Shown here: positions 15,237 to 22,830 of the stretch, piece after piece
How positions within the stretch are numbered: position 1 is the stretch's first letter
How the letters are laid out: every line of letters starts with the position of its first letter
DNA from: a virus
IMG/VR virus record: IMGVR_UViG_3300021424_001402
Span: 1 to 34,796 of that record
Length of the DNA stretch: 34,796 bases
Strand: one strand, 5' to 3'
Notes under the pieces: model-generated
What the model saw: only the letters and a program-made list of their open reading frames with translations
Told to the model about the DNA's origin: nothing
The model's database searches: none
Program-made: the position numbers and the translations under genes

Positions 15237-15468
15237 ATTTAAGTTTCCAATACGTTAAATTACTGCCCTCAAGATAGGCTATGATATCATAACGATGCCC
15301 ATATGTTGCTTGATCAACAACTCTGCGCCACATGGGCTGTTGTAAACTGTTTTTCATTATCCATTTACCCTCATCTGTTTGCTGCCACTTATATATAGGT
15401 TCAGCAACGAATAGATCAGGATCTTCCACGTCACCCATCATGATACTATGTACGATTACTTCTTGCAT
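15229..15468 (-). CDS. Unrecognised 79-residue protein between thyA and the epimerase
   Basis: I do not recognise this protein. It starts MQEVIVHSIMMGDVEDPDLF and is rich in Trp and aromatic residues (IYKWQQTDEGKW, QPMWRR, LTYWKLKYE), which suggests a compact soluble domain. The start overlaps the thyA stop by one base and the end overlaps the epimerase start by eight bases. This tight coupling shows it is translated and expressed with its neighbours. Confidence 0.75.
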   Translation of the reverse strand: MQEVIVHSIMMGDVEDPDLFVAEPIYKWQQTDEGKWIMKNSLQQPMWRRVVDQATYGHRYDIIAYLEGSNLTYWKLKYE

Positions 15469-16298
15469 TATACTGCCATCTTAGCCTTTATACTATCATG
15501 GCTTTGATAGTCAATCAACTTGATATCATCCATAGTAAATTTGTTAATGTCCTTTATGTCTGGATTAAGCCATAGTGTGGGTTGTTTATACATCTCCCGA
15601 CGTAACTGTTCGTTCACCTGTTCGACATGATCTTTATAGATATGGGTATCGCCTGTTGATATTATTAGTTCGCCTACCTTAAGATCACATACTTGAGCAA
15701 GCATATGTGTTAATAATGCATAACTTGCTATATTGAATGGCAAGCCCAAAAAGACATCGACGCTACGCTGATACATATGGCAACTAAGTTCATTATTATT
15801 ATTGACATAGTATTGGCTCATAACATGGCAAGGGGGCAATGCCATTTCATCAAGTTCGCCTACATTCCATGCACTAAGTATATGCCTGCGGCTGCGAGGA
15901 TTATTATTCAACCCTTCAACTAGTTTTTTTACTTGATCTACTCCGTTCCAATCACGCCATTGTACACCATATACACGACCTAGATCACCATCGAACTTTG
16001 CTTTAGGCTTCCAATAACCTGCCAATGCATTTGGTGTCCAGATAGTGACTTTGCCGCTACTTGATCCATGCGTGATCTCTGCTAGTCTACGTTCGTCGCT
16101 ACTACCTTCTAAGAACCAAAGTAGTTCACCTGCGCAGGCTTTCCATGCTAACTTCTTTGTAGTAATAGCAGGAAAACTTTCACGTAAATTAAACCTTAAT
16201 TGGCGAGAGAAAACAGAGATAGTACCGACACCTGTTCGGTCATCTTTGATTTCTCCGTTTTTAAGAATGTCCTCTAATAACTTATGATATTCAAGCAT
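15468..16298 (-). CDS. thyA: Thymidylate synthase ThyA
   Basis: The 276-residue enzyme converts dUMP to dTMP using methylene-tetrahydrofolate. All key elements are present: DDRTGVGTISVFS near residue 19 (phosphate-binding Arg), GELLWFLEGS, GRVYGVQWRDW, RSRRH, the nucleophile Cys157 in ALPPCHVMSQYYV, the SVDVFLGLPFNIASYALLTH stretch and GDTHIYKDH. The length is typical. It supplies dTTP for phage DNA synthesis and is common in T4-like phages. It overlaps its upstream and downstream neighbours by one base each. Confidence 0.97.
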   Translation of the reverse strand: MLEYHKLLEDILKNGEIKDDRTGVGTISVFSRQLRFNLRESFPAITTKKLAWKACAGELLWFLEGSSDERRLAEITHGSSSGKVTIWTPNALAGYWKPKAKFDGDLGRVYGVQWRDWNGVDQVKKLVEGLNNNPRSRRHILSAWNVGELDEMALPPCHVMSQYYVNNNNELSCHMYQRSVDVFLGLPFNIASYALLTHMLAQVCDLKVGELIISTGDTHIYKDHVEQVNEQLRREMYKQPTLWLNPDIKDINKFTMDDIKLIDYQSHDSIKAKMAV

Positions 16299-16597
16299 TA
16301 ACTAAGTTTGTTCAATAGTTTATCTGTTTCCGGCTGCACTGCTTGCGCTATGCTTTCTATATTCAGAACAAATTCGACGCTTTGCAATTCATCATCCATT
16401 CCAGCAAGTTTCTTACTTACTGCTGCTTCAATTTGATCTGGATCTAGACCTTGATCAAGAAACTTTTTGATATTAATAGTCTGTTGACGTTTGTTTTTTA
16501 ACTTTATAACAAGTTTTTTAATAAACTGAACAGGTATCTTATGTTTCTCTACATCTTCTATAATATGTTCCCACTTTTTTAAAAACTCTGGACTCAT
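16298..16597 (-). CDS. Conserved hypothetical phage protein (99 residues)
   Basis: The protein starts MSPEFLKKWEHIIEDVEKHK and looks all-helical, with an internal QGLDPDQIEAAVSKKL segment and IAQAVQPETDKLLNKL at the end. It resembles unnamed proteins conserved in marine T4-like phages; I know of no assigned function. It overlaps both the following thyA gene and the preceding 206-residue gene by one base, so it belongs to the same operon. Confidence 0.75.
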   Translation of the reverse strand: MSPEFLKKWEHIIEDVEKHKIPVQFIKKLVIKLKNKRQQTINIKKFLDQGLDPDQIEAAVSKKLAGMDDELQSVEFVLNIESIAQAVQPETDKLLNKLS

Positions 16598-17217
16598 TAT
16601 GCTACAACTTTAGTCTTGCTCTTTTTTGCCTTTTTAGGAAGTAAAGCGTCTGCTTCTTTATTTAGTCTATCTGCTTCAGCCATTAATCCCTTAGCCTCAG
16701 TCAACATCTTTGTTGCTTGAGTGCGCAAATTATTTGCTAGAGTTGTATCATCAAGTGTGTTTGATGTAGTTACAGTTGACTCGCCGCGCATACGGCGTGC
16801 AACATCACGTGGATCCTGTAAGCCTAGACTTGCATCCATCTCTGCTAATTTCTTAACAGCATCTTCCCCTTGCTTCATCTCATCAAGAATCTTGTTAAGC
16901 TCATTCAACTTAATTTTTTGATTAGGACTTGGTGTCATAACCACCTGTTCAGTTTGAATTTTCTTAAGCAAGCCTTCGGCATGAAGTACTTGAAGTATCT
17001 GACGACCGTCCTTCGTATATGTACGATTTAATGCATCAGCAAGATGTTCGCTATTCTGACCTATATCGCCTTCGATAGTTGCCATCATTGGATTATGAAT
17101 ATTCTGTCCTAGTAATTCAGTATAGACTACTAGACACATGTGTGTTTCTCCTGGAACCTCTCTGAATACAACTGCGACCTTACGATCACCGTGTTTACCA
17201 ATATGTCTTAAAAACAT
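16597..17217 (-). CDS. Conserved hypothetical phage protein (206 residues)
   Basis: The N-terminal half (MFLRHIGKHGDRKVAVVFRE, THMCLVVYTELLGQNIHNPM) looks like a small alpha/beta domain. The C-terminal part is helical, with coiled-coil character, ending in a lysine-rich tail (LLPKKAKKSKTK). I have seen similar unnamed proteins in marine T4-like phages. A strong AGGAGA site precedes the ATG, and this is the first gene of the thyA-epimerase operon. A nucleic-acid contact by the basic tail is possible but not shown. Confidence 0.75.
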   Translation of the reverse strand: MFLRHIGKHGDRKVAVVFREVPGETHMCLVVYTELLGQNIHNPMMATIEGDIGQNSEHLADALNRTYTKDGRQILQVLHAEGLLKKIQTEQVVMTPSPNQKIKLNELNKILDEMKQGEDAVKKLAEMDASLGLQDPRDVARRMRGESTVTTSNTLDDTTLANNLRTQATKMLTEAKGLMAEADRLNKEADALLPKKAKKSKTKVVA

Positions 17218-17278
17218 AATTATGTTCTCCTATATAGTATTGTTATTTACTAGTGCTGTATGCAGTACATTTTTTTAA

Positions 17279-17506
17279 TTATGAAAACTTAAGTTCATAT
17301 ATTACTGCTTCTTGTGGATCTTCAAAATAAATATTATTTTCATCATTAAAAAGAGTATGATTAATCTCAATATAAAATCGACCTGTTAGAGTTTCATATA
17401 CCCAAAACTTACCCTCATCAGTTAATGTAGCATTACATTTAATAAAATGGATAGGCAAATATTGTAACTTTCTGTTTGCAAACCATGTGTGAAGGTTAAT
17501 ATTCAA
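17279..17506 (-). CDS. Unrecognised 75-residue protein
   Basis: The protein begins MNINLHTWFANRKLQYLPIH and is rich in aromatic residues and Asn, with no motif that I recognise. Its start overlaps the stop of the gene at 17503-17913 by four bases (ATGA), the typical signature of translational coupling. It ends the chain of overlapping small genes that begins at 18783. Confidence 0.65.
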   Translation of the reverse strand: MNINLHTWFANRKLQYLPIHFIKCNATLTDEGKFWVYETLTGRFYIEINHTLFNDENNIYFEDPQEAVIYELKFS

Positions 17507-17913
17507 GACATTAAATTCCTAATAATCTGATATTTTTCATACGCATCAACGACACGCTTATCATCTGTTTTGGGACTAGGCGACAATGGTATCCAGATTT
17601 CATAGCGTGACAATTCAACATGGACAAAACCACCATACCCATTATATAATTGTGGTTGATGTATCTTACCATGATTGTATAAATCTTGCGCTAATTCTTT
17701 TAGCAAGTCTAAATCTATTTCAGACATATCGTACTGAGTTGCCATACTAACTGTACTATTACCCTTTTTGTGGTATTGCTCAACCACTGTTTGTAGTTCT
17801 TTAATATCTCTTGCGGATGTGCGGGCAATTATAACCAATACATCATCTTTATTTACCTCACCTAATGCAAGACTACGCAAGCATCTGCCCAAACTTGTAC
17901 CAACTAACATCAT
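17503..17913 (-). CDS. Unrecognised 136-residue protein
   Basis: No family was recognised. The product begins MMLVGTSLGRCLRSLALGEV and contains VLVIIARTSARDIKELQTVV. The later part, YNGYGGFVHVELSRYEIWIPL, may form a beta sheet. Four-base overlaps on both sides make it part of the coupled small-gene chain. Function unknown. Confidence 0.7.
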   Translation of the reverse strand: MMLVGTSLGRCLRSLALGEVNKDDVLVIIARTSARDIKELQTVVEQYHKKGNSTVSMATQYDMSEIDLDLLKELAQDLYNHGKIHQPQLYNGYGGFVHVELSRYEIWIPLSPSPKTDDKRVVDAYEKYQIIRNLMS

Positions 17914-18200
17914 ATATATTGATCTACTAATGTACCAACATAATAAGCATATTTGTAATCGTAGTACCCTTTTTGTTTAGCCAATGCTTCATATCTTTTT
18001 ACATCTTCTAATTCTTTTACTAATAGTCTTTTTTCGTTTATACGGTTTTCTTCTTGATATTTTTCAAGGCGTAAAGTTTCTTTTCGTTGTATTTCTCTTT
18101 GCTGCTCAAGTAAAAGAAGTTTGTAATTTTCTTTAGTTGCATTGTAATCAATAGTATAATCTAATCGTGGTGTAGGTACAAATGTAATAGGGGCAATCAT
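17910..18200 (-). CDS. Coiled-coil protein (96 residues), unknown
   Basis: The centre of the protein (LLLEQQREIQRKETLRLEKY, continuing to about residue 75) is a strongly charged helix likely to form a coiled coil. The C-terminus is Tyr-rich (GYYDYKYAYYVGTLVDQYI). No family was recognised. It overlaps both neighbours by four bases. Confidence 0.7.
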   Translation of the reverse strand: MIAPITFVPTPRLDYTIDYNATKENYKLLLLEQQREIQRKETLRLEKYQEENRINEKRLLVKELEDVKRYEALAKQKGYYDYKYAYYVGTLVDQYI

Positions 18201-18436
18201 TTTAATAACCTATAAAAAGTTTCTGCTTTCTCTACCAGGTCTGCTAAACCTTGATTATGCTTACTTGCAGCCAATATATCACGCCACTCTAACCAACGAT
18301 CACGATCTTTTTTATCAGGATCTTCTTGTATACAAACTCTTTGTGTATAATCTTGACCTGACTTACGCGCATAAATGGTTTTGCCCCCATCGGGGCTTTC
18401 AAATATTGTTACTTCTTCTATGGTTTTAATAATCAC
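18197..18436 (-). CDS. Unrecognised 79-residue protein
   Basis: The protein starts MIIKTIEEVTIFESPDGGKT with a beta-hairpin-like N-terminus (TIYARKSGQDYTQRV) and continues with WLEWRDILAASKHNQGLADL. No recognised family. It overlaps the previous and following genes by four bases each, so it belongs to the coupled chain. Confidence 0.7.
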   Translation of the reverse strand: MIIKTIEEVTIFESPDGGKTIYARKSGQDYTQRVCIQEDPDKKDRDRWLEWRDILAASKHNQGLADLVEKAETFYRLLK

Positions 18437-18783
18437 ACGATGACAACATCCTTTGTCTTTACTCTGTCGCTGTAATGCTTGAGCCCATTTTTACGAATCC
18501 AATTCACAATAGTCTGCGGCTCGTTTTCAAACATATTGCGTATATCACGCTCACTAATACTACTAGTGAAAAAATAAATTTCATAGTGACGTTGATTGTT
18601 AGCACGGGCCCTTATTACCATTGAGTTCAATGGCAATGAAGGTTTTGGTTCAAAAAGTTTATCCCCTTTCAATATGTTCCAAGCCTTGCGCTTCTCCCAC
18701 ATTTTAATATCCTGTTCATGTTTGGATAAATCAAGTATGCATTCCAAACCTGTGTTATCCCACATAGCAATAAATTTTTTCAT
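18433..18783 (-). CDS. Unrecognised 116-residue protein
   Basis: This soluble protein starts MKKFIAMWDNTGLECILDLS and has SMVIRARANNQRHYEIYFFT and ISERDIRNMFENEPQTIVNW. It resembles unnamed small proteins in marine T4-like phages but I cannot give a function. It begins three bases after the metallopeptidase gene and has no clear Shine-Dalgarno, which suggests translation by re-initiation after that gene. Confidence 0.7.
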   Translation of the reverse strand: MKKFIAMWDNTGLECILDLSKHEQDIKMWEKRKAWNILKGDKLFEPKPSLPLNSMVIRARANNQRHYEIYFFTSSISERDIRNMFENEPQTIVNWIRKNGLKHYSDRVKTKDVVIV

Positions 18784-18786
18784 ATA

Positions 18787-20097
18787 TTATTTTTTGTGAT
18801 CGTTGTAAATTGCGAAAGTACCGAAAGGGGGCTTAGGATCGGGATCGCCATGAATGATCCAGATCGTATCGCAATAGTTTTCATCACCCCAACTCCCGAA
18901 CGGGTAGCCATCAGTGAATACAATTAGTCGAGTGGGAACACGACCCTCTTCTTTAAGATGTTTAAAGATACAAGTAAAGTCAGTACCACCGCCACCCATT
19001 AATTTGTAATCTTCAACTGTATCAAGATTGTCACTAGTGAAAGTTTGCGGATTATAAACTTCAGTATCAAAGCAAGCAACATTAACACGATAGCCATCAA
19101 ACGATCCCATCATGCCAGCAACTTCACTAATAAATGCTTTGCCTTGTTCAGGTGTAATACTACCTGATAAATCAATAAAAACATCAACATCGATTTCTTC
19201 GCCCGGAGTCATAGCGGGCATGATTGCATCCATATGCCAGCCTCGACGACTGGGGCGAATAAAACTAAAGTCATTCTTGATAGCACTAGTAAGATTAGTC
19301 TGAATCAACTCGCGCCAGGGCATGACAGGATTCGTCATGTCTTTAATCATGCGTTCAACACCAGCAGGCAAACTACCCGCCTCAGCACTTTGAGCAGCAT
19401 TGATCACAGCCTGCCTGATCTCCTGCTTGAGAGCCTCACGCTCTTCAGCAGTCATACTGGGACGCTTGCCTTTCTTTTTGCCATTGCCCTGTCCGTCACC
19501 CTCACCCTCACCCTCACCCTCACCTTCCTCATCACTATCCATATGATCGTCAAGCAACATATCAATGAGTTGATCCATGTCAATCTTTTTAACATTCTTC
19601 ATAAGATCGTCATAGATTTCTTCTGATGATTTGCCATCATACTTTTGTTCGTAAAGTGCAGGGACGCTAGTAATAAACTGACCTACTTTGTGACGTTTGA
19701 GGTCAGCGTTTACAGCATAGTCATTTGCGATATTGAAAATTTGCGGATCACGTTCATTACGACGGCCCATATGATCATAGACAACGTGAAGCACTTCGTG
19801 GGCTACAAGAAACTCAACTTCTTTGGGTTTCAGTAACATAACGAAACGGCTATTATAATAAAACTTGCGCCCGTCAGTAGCAGCAGTACTACACCAATCA
19901 TCAGCATTTACTAACTGCATACGTGTAGCAAGATTACCGAAAAAACTATGACGTAACAAAAGACCGATACGCGCAGTCACAAGACGTTCACGCGCAGCAG
20001 CATCAATTTTACTATCTGTGGGCCCTATAAGATTGTCAAACTTTTTATTACGTTTTGACTTTTTGCGACCCTTAGTGCCGGGGATAACATCTGACAT
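18787..20097 (-). CDS. VWA-domain protein with metallopeptidase-like N-terminal domain
   Basis: From the ATG at 20097 the protein has 436 residues. Around residue 100 VAHEVLHVVYDHMGRR gives an HExxH zinc motif. An acidic Glu/Gly linker near 205-220 separates this from a C-terminal von Willebrand A-like domain with the MIDAS motif DVFIDLSGSI, GGGGTDFT and RLIVFTDGYPFG. This matches the DUF2201 layout of bacterial metallopeptidase/VWA proteins, which act with MoxR-type ATPases. One is encoded at 21013-22107. Cyanophage relatives of the pair have been labelled CobS/CobT-like. CAGGTAA lies 8 bases before this ATG, while the earlier ATG at 20121 coincides with the predicted transcription start. 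Confidence 0.85.
   Translation of the reverse strand: MSDVIPGTKGRKKSKRNKKFDNLIGPTDSKIDAAARERLVTARIGLLLRHSFFGNLATRMQLVNADDWCSTAATDGRKFYYNSRFVMLLKPKEVEFLVAHEVLHVVYDHMGRRNERDPQIFNIANDYAVNADLKRHKVGQFITSVPALYEQKYDGKSSEEIYDDLMKNVKKIDMDQLIDMLLDDHMDSDEEGEGEGEGEGDGQGNGKKKGKRPSMTAEEREALKQEIRQAVINAAQSAEAGSLPAGVERMIKDMTNPVMPWRELIQTNLTSAIKNDFSFIRPSRRGWHMDAIMPAMTPGEEIDVDVFIDLSGSITPEQGKAFISEVAGMMGSFDGYRVNVACFDTEVYNPQTFTSDNLDTVEDYKLMGGGGTDFTCIFKHLKEEGRVPTRLIVFTDGYPFGSWGDENYCDTIWIIHGDPDPKPPFGTFAIYNDHKK
19501..19524 (-). repeat. Hexanucleotide tandem repeat in the metallopeptidase linker
   Basis: Four perfect copies of ctcacc (plus a degenerate copy on the left) encode alternating Glu-Gly residues in the acidic linker between the metallopeptidase-like and VWA domains. 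Such repeats can change copy number without breaking the frame. Confidence 0.8.
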
Positions 20098-20127
20098 ATT
20101 GATTACCTGAGAGTTCATCATATGTAT

Positions 20128-20156
20128 ATTATAATATATATCGGTGTTTGAGTCAA
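20128..20156 (-). promoter_or_regulatory. Sigma70-type promoter of the metallopeptidase/VWA gene
   Basis: TTGACT (20156-20151) and a perfect TATAAT (20133-20128) are 17 bases apart on the minus strand. Transcription would start near 20121, leaving a 24-base leader to the ATG at 20097. This argues against the upstream ATG at 20121. Confidence 0.75.
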
Positions 20157-20188
20157 TGTAAATGCATGTACGTAAGTTATTGATAGTA

Positions 20189-20941
20189 TTAGGGTTTCTT
20201 ATAAATGGGTATAGCAGTCATTTTGTGCAGATTTTGGCTACGTATTTTTATATATTTTTTTAGATTGTTATTAGCCTTTTTACTTTTTGGGACTGTTCCG
20301 TTTTGATGATGCATCATAGCCTCTTCTAGGCTAGGATAATCCATACCAAGTTGGTACTCATCTGTGCGACCATCATGCCACAACCCATCTGTAGGTTTAG
20401 CATCGACAATATCCTGTAAGATATCCAATTCAGTACCCAACTGCCAAACTTCAGTTTTCATCAAATCAGCAATTGGGCTTATATCAACACCACCATCGCC
20501 ATATTTAGTAAAGAATCCTACACCAAAATCTTCTACCTTATTACCTGTACCAACAACAATACCATTTACACTTTGTGCTACTTGATAAAGTGTCATCATC
20601 CGTAACCGACTACGGCTATTTGCAAAGCCTAATTGACTATTAAAATATGGTAATGTCAATGTACTATCAAATACATCAAAAGTTCTAGTTAAATCAATAT
20701 TAATATGTTTTACATTTTTATAATTTTTTGTAAGCCATTCACTATGACGTAAACTCAAACTATGTGTTTGCTCACTTTGACGAATTGGCATTGTAAGAGC
20801 ATATGTTTTTAATTTGGTTCGTGCGCAAAGTGTACTAACAACACTACTATCAATACCACCACTTACACCAACAACTAACGCACTAATACTATTTTGTTTG
20901 GCGTAGTCTTTGATCCATTTTGTAATTTGCTTTGCTAACAT
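20189..20941 (-). CDS. nadE: NAD synthetase, ammonia-dependent type
   Basis: The 250-residue enzyme adenylates nicotinate adenine dinucleotide and amidates it to NAD. The PP-loop SGGIDSS is at residues 27-33. GIVVGTGNKVEDFGVGFFTK and KYGDGGVDISPIADLMKTEV are the diagnostic ATP and NaAD-binding segments. DAKPTDGLWHDGRTDEYQLG matches the conserved loop that closes on the substrate. It lacks a glutaminase domain, as usual for the short bacterial form. Its ribosome binding site lies inside the arm of a long hairpin (20950-21003). It sits between the MoxR ATPase and the VWA protein, and a kinase-nucleotidylyltransferase fusion at 23218-24021 may act on related substrates. Confidence 0.93.
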   Translation of the reverse strand: MLAKQITKWIKDYAKQNSISALVVGVSGGIDSSVVSTLCARTKLKTYALTMPIRQSEQTHSLSLRHSEWLTKNYKNVKHINIDLTRTFDVFDSTLTLPYFNSQLGFANSRSRLRMMTLYQVAQSVNGIVVGTGNKVEDFGVGFFTKYGDGGVDISPIADLMKTEVWQLGTELDILQDIVDAKPTDGLWHDGRTDEYQLGMDYPSLEEAMMHHQNGTVPKSKKANNNLKKYIKIRSQNLHKMTAIPIYKKP

Positions 20942-20949
20942 AAAAGGTA

Positions 20950-21003
20950 CCTGCCCAGTAGACCGCTAATGACTCTCATATAATTAGCAGTCTACCGAGC
21001 AGG
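20950..21003 (-). promoter_or_regulatory. 21-bp RNA hairpin covering the nadE ribosome binding site
   Basis: Two 21-base arms (20950-20970 and 20983-21003) pair with no mismatch and three G-U wobbles, around a 12-base loop, in the minus-strand transcript. The downstream arm ends GGGCAGG, and this AGG lies about nine bases before the nadE ATG, so the likely Shine-Dalgarno is buried in the stem. The wobbles pair only as RNA of this strand. It could block nadE translation, end the moxR transcript, or be a processing site. The three or four T residues after it make a poor terminator. Confidence 0.75.
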
Positions 21004-21012
21004 ATTTATTTT

Positions 21013-22107
21013 TTAGTTACCAGCCTCGATAATGTACTTGCCGTACTTCTTATGAAACTCATCGAAATTTTTAAGTTGTCCAGGTTCGATAGGCAACTTG
21101 AAAGTTTTGAGCGCGACTTTAGCACCCATAACAACTAGTTCAGTCTCAAAGTTAGCCATCATGTAACTAAAGAAATTATCACACATAGTATGAAACTTCT
21201 TCATATCAACCTTGTTTTCAATTGCATCACGTAGTTCGTAGCACATTGAAGTAGTCAAGGAATACATTGCCGAGATTTCTTTGACATTGAGATCCTTGAC
21301 CTTGCCTGACAAGATATCAGTTGGGTTGGGCATCTTGCTACTCACTTTGCGATGAGCCATAAACTTGACTGCAAGACCCTCGCCTACTGCGCCGGCTACA
21401 AGATTGAACATAGTATCGTTGTCGGTATCTGCCTCGTCGGCAAGTAACTCTGAAACAAATGTCCAACTACGCGGGGTAGCGAATGCTCTGCTAGCACTTT
21501 TGCTATCAAAATCATACAAATCATTCTTAGCGAACGACAGATAACCTACAACATCAGTATGAATGCCATTGTTGACAGCCCAAGTTTGCCAACTGCCAAA
21601 ATCTGCTCTCATCTCAATATGTAGGAAACGATTTGCTAGGGGCATGGGCATACGATAAGTCACACCCTTGTCGCTTTCACGATTACCTGCTGCTACGATA
21701 ACAACATTATCAGGCAGTCGATACTTACCTACAGCACGATTGAGTACTAACTGATAGCCCGCAGCCTGGACAGCAGGTGCTGCGCTGTTCATTTCATCAA
21801 GAAACAATACTATGATGGGGTACTTGCTAGCAAGTTCAGCATCAGGCAGATCAATCGGCGGAGCCCAGTCCATTTTTCCTATATCTTTATTATAGAATGG
21901 GATACCGCGTAAATCAGTTGGCTCCATTTGAGCCATACGCAAATCTATCATAAAGCCGCCTAGTTCAGTAGTAATTTCAGATACTACTTCACTTTTGCCA
22001 ATGCCGGGCGGTCCCCAGAGAAATACTGGGCGTTTTGCCTTAAATGCTTTAAGAATTGCCTTGCGGGCTTGTACAGATGTTACTGTAAGATTATCAGAAA
22101 TAGCCAT
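21013..22107 (-). CDS. MoxR/CobS-type AAA+ ATPase
   Basis: The 364-residue ATPase has Walker A VFLWGPPGIGKSEVV (residues 28-42), Walker B PIIVLFLDEMNSA and a sensor-1 region VIVAAGNRESDKGV. NRFLHIEM with an arginine finger-like Arg and a helical C-terminal part follow. This is the AAA_5/MoxR group, which remodels partner proteins, usually a VWA-domain protein encoded nearby. Here the partner would be the gene at 18787-20097. T4-like cyanophages carry a related gene often named cobS. AGGAGA precedes the ATG. A sigma70-type promoter overlaps the end of the upstream gene. Confidence 0.88.
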   Translation of the reverse strand: MAISDNLTVTSVQARKAILKAFKAKRPVFLWGPPGIGKSEVVSEITTELGGFMIDLRMAQMEPTDLRGIPFYNKDIGKMDWAPPIDLPDAELASKYPIIVLFLDEMNSAAPAVQAAGYQLVLNRAVGKYRLPDNVVIVAAGNRESDKGVTYRMPMPLANRFLHIEMRADFGSWQTWAVNNGIHTDVVGYLSFAKNDLYDFDSKSASRAFATPRSWTFVSELLADEADTDNDTMFNLVAGAVGEGLAVKFMAHRKVSSKMPNPTDILSGKVKDLNVKEISAMYSLTTSMCYELRDAIENKVDMKKFHTMCDNFFSYMMANFETELVVMGAKVALKTFKLPIEPGQLKNFDEFHKKYGKYIIEAGN

Positions 22108-22136
22108 GAGAGTCTCCTATCAATTAATGTATACTC

Positions 22137-22165
22137 AGCCTATACTTATTCACGCCTGTTGTCAA
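22137..22165 (-). promoter_or_regulatory. Probable sigma70-type promoter of the MoxR-type ATPase gene
   Basis: TTGACA (22165-22160) lies in the AGGCTTGACA context shared with two other promoters nearby. The -10 is less clear: TAGGCT at 17-base or TATAGG at 15-base spacing. It overlaps the stop codon of the upstream gene. Confidence 0.55.
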
Positions 22166-22437
22166 GCCTGATATCGATCATATGAACGAATTGGGCTATA
22201 ACGATTAGTATGCTTCTCCTTGAGTTTGACACCAATCAATTTTTCCCCCAGCGCCTTGAGCAGAGTACCGAGGTCCATATCTTCCTCGAGGTATACAGTT
22301 TGACCCTTCTGATATGAATAGCCTGTAATCTTACTGGCGATATTCAGATCGTGCAGCATCTTGCGCTTGACCGCGACCCAACCATGACCAGGGTCGGCAT
22401 AAAACTTAAGAGTAATCAACTTTTCTTTCTGGAACAT
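22162..22437 (-). CDS. Unrecognised 91-residue protein
   Basis: I start this gene at 22437 because GGAGAG lies 8 bases upstream. The longer frame to 22506 has no such site and would run over the promoter. The protein begins MFQKEKLITLKFYADPGHGW and ends RYSPIRSYDRYQA, with a VKRKMLHDLNIASKITGYSY stretch. It looks like a small soluble alpha/beta domain. I recognise similar unnamed proteins in phages and plasmids but can give no function. It starts MFQ like the next upstream gene and has a matching promoter module. Confidence 0.7.
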   Translation of the reverse strand: MFQKEKLITLKFYADPGHGWVAVKRKMLHDLNIASKITGYSYQKGQTVYLEEDMDLGTLLKALGEKLIGVKLKEKHTNRYSPIRSYDRYQA

Positions 22438-22467
22438 AAAATCTCTCCGTGAATCAACTATAGATAT

Positions 22468-22496
22468 ATGGTAATACCAATCAGACCCAAAGTCAA
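22468..22496 (-). promoter_or_regulatory. Sigma70-type promoter module, copy 1
   Basis: TTGACT (22496-22491) and TACCAT (22473-22468) are 17 bases apart. The module shares a 19-base identity (cagacccaaagtcaagcct on the plus strand, 22482-22500) and an atcaactatagata stretch with copy 2 at 22771-22803. Confidence 0.6.
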
Positions 22497-22741
22497 GCCT
22501 TGTCAAGTTCCTTGAGTTGGGTCAAGAGCCGTGTAAAGTGATTATATTTCGCAGCGACCTCACTACGGGGAAGTTCGCCGTCGCAGGTCAGATTTTCGGG
22601 GCTGAGTTCACCTTCAATAATGTCCGCAAGAATCTTGCGATCAGACCTGACCTCTAGACTGAGCGGAGCATGATTCCAAACGCTGCGCCACTTGTTAGTG
22701 CGCACAACAAACTCATGTAAATTTCCCTTGTTCTGAAACAT
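22493..22741 (-). CDS. Unrecognised 82-residue protein
   Basis: The protein begins MFQNKGNLHEFVVRTNKWRS and contains APLSLEVRSDRKILADIIEG, ending LLTQLKELDKA. It appears soluble with a helical C-terminus. GGAG precedes the ATG. The 3' end overlaps the promoter of the next gene. Its GC content is somewhat higher than its surroundings (cgctgcgcc, gccgtcgcagg). Function unknown. Confidence 0.7.
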   Translation of the reverse strand: MFQNKGNLHEFVVRTNKWRSVWNHAPLSLEVRSDRKILADIIEGELSPENLTCDGELPRSEVAAKYNHFTRLLTQLKELDKA

Positions 22742-22770
22742 ATCAATCTCCGTAAATCAACTATAGATAC

Positions 22771-22799
22771 AGTATGCGCTCAAACAGACCCAAAGTCAA
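22771..22799 (-). promoter_or_regulatory. Sigma70-type promoter module, copy 2
   Basis: TTGACT (22799-22794) and CATACT (22776-22771) with a 17-base spacer precede the gene at 22493-22741. The 19-base identity with copy 1 lies at 22785-22803. Duplication of a whole promoter plus leader is likely. Confidence 0.65.
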
Positions 22800-22830
22800 G
22801 CCTTTTTACAGGCTATATAAGTCATTGATT

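Noticed and set aside
20942-21012. nadE leader as a known NAD riboswitch
   Set aside because: A single long perfect hairpin does not match the multi-stem layout of the NAD-binding riboswitches that I know.
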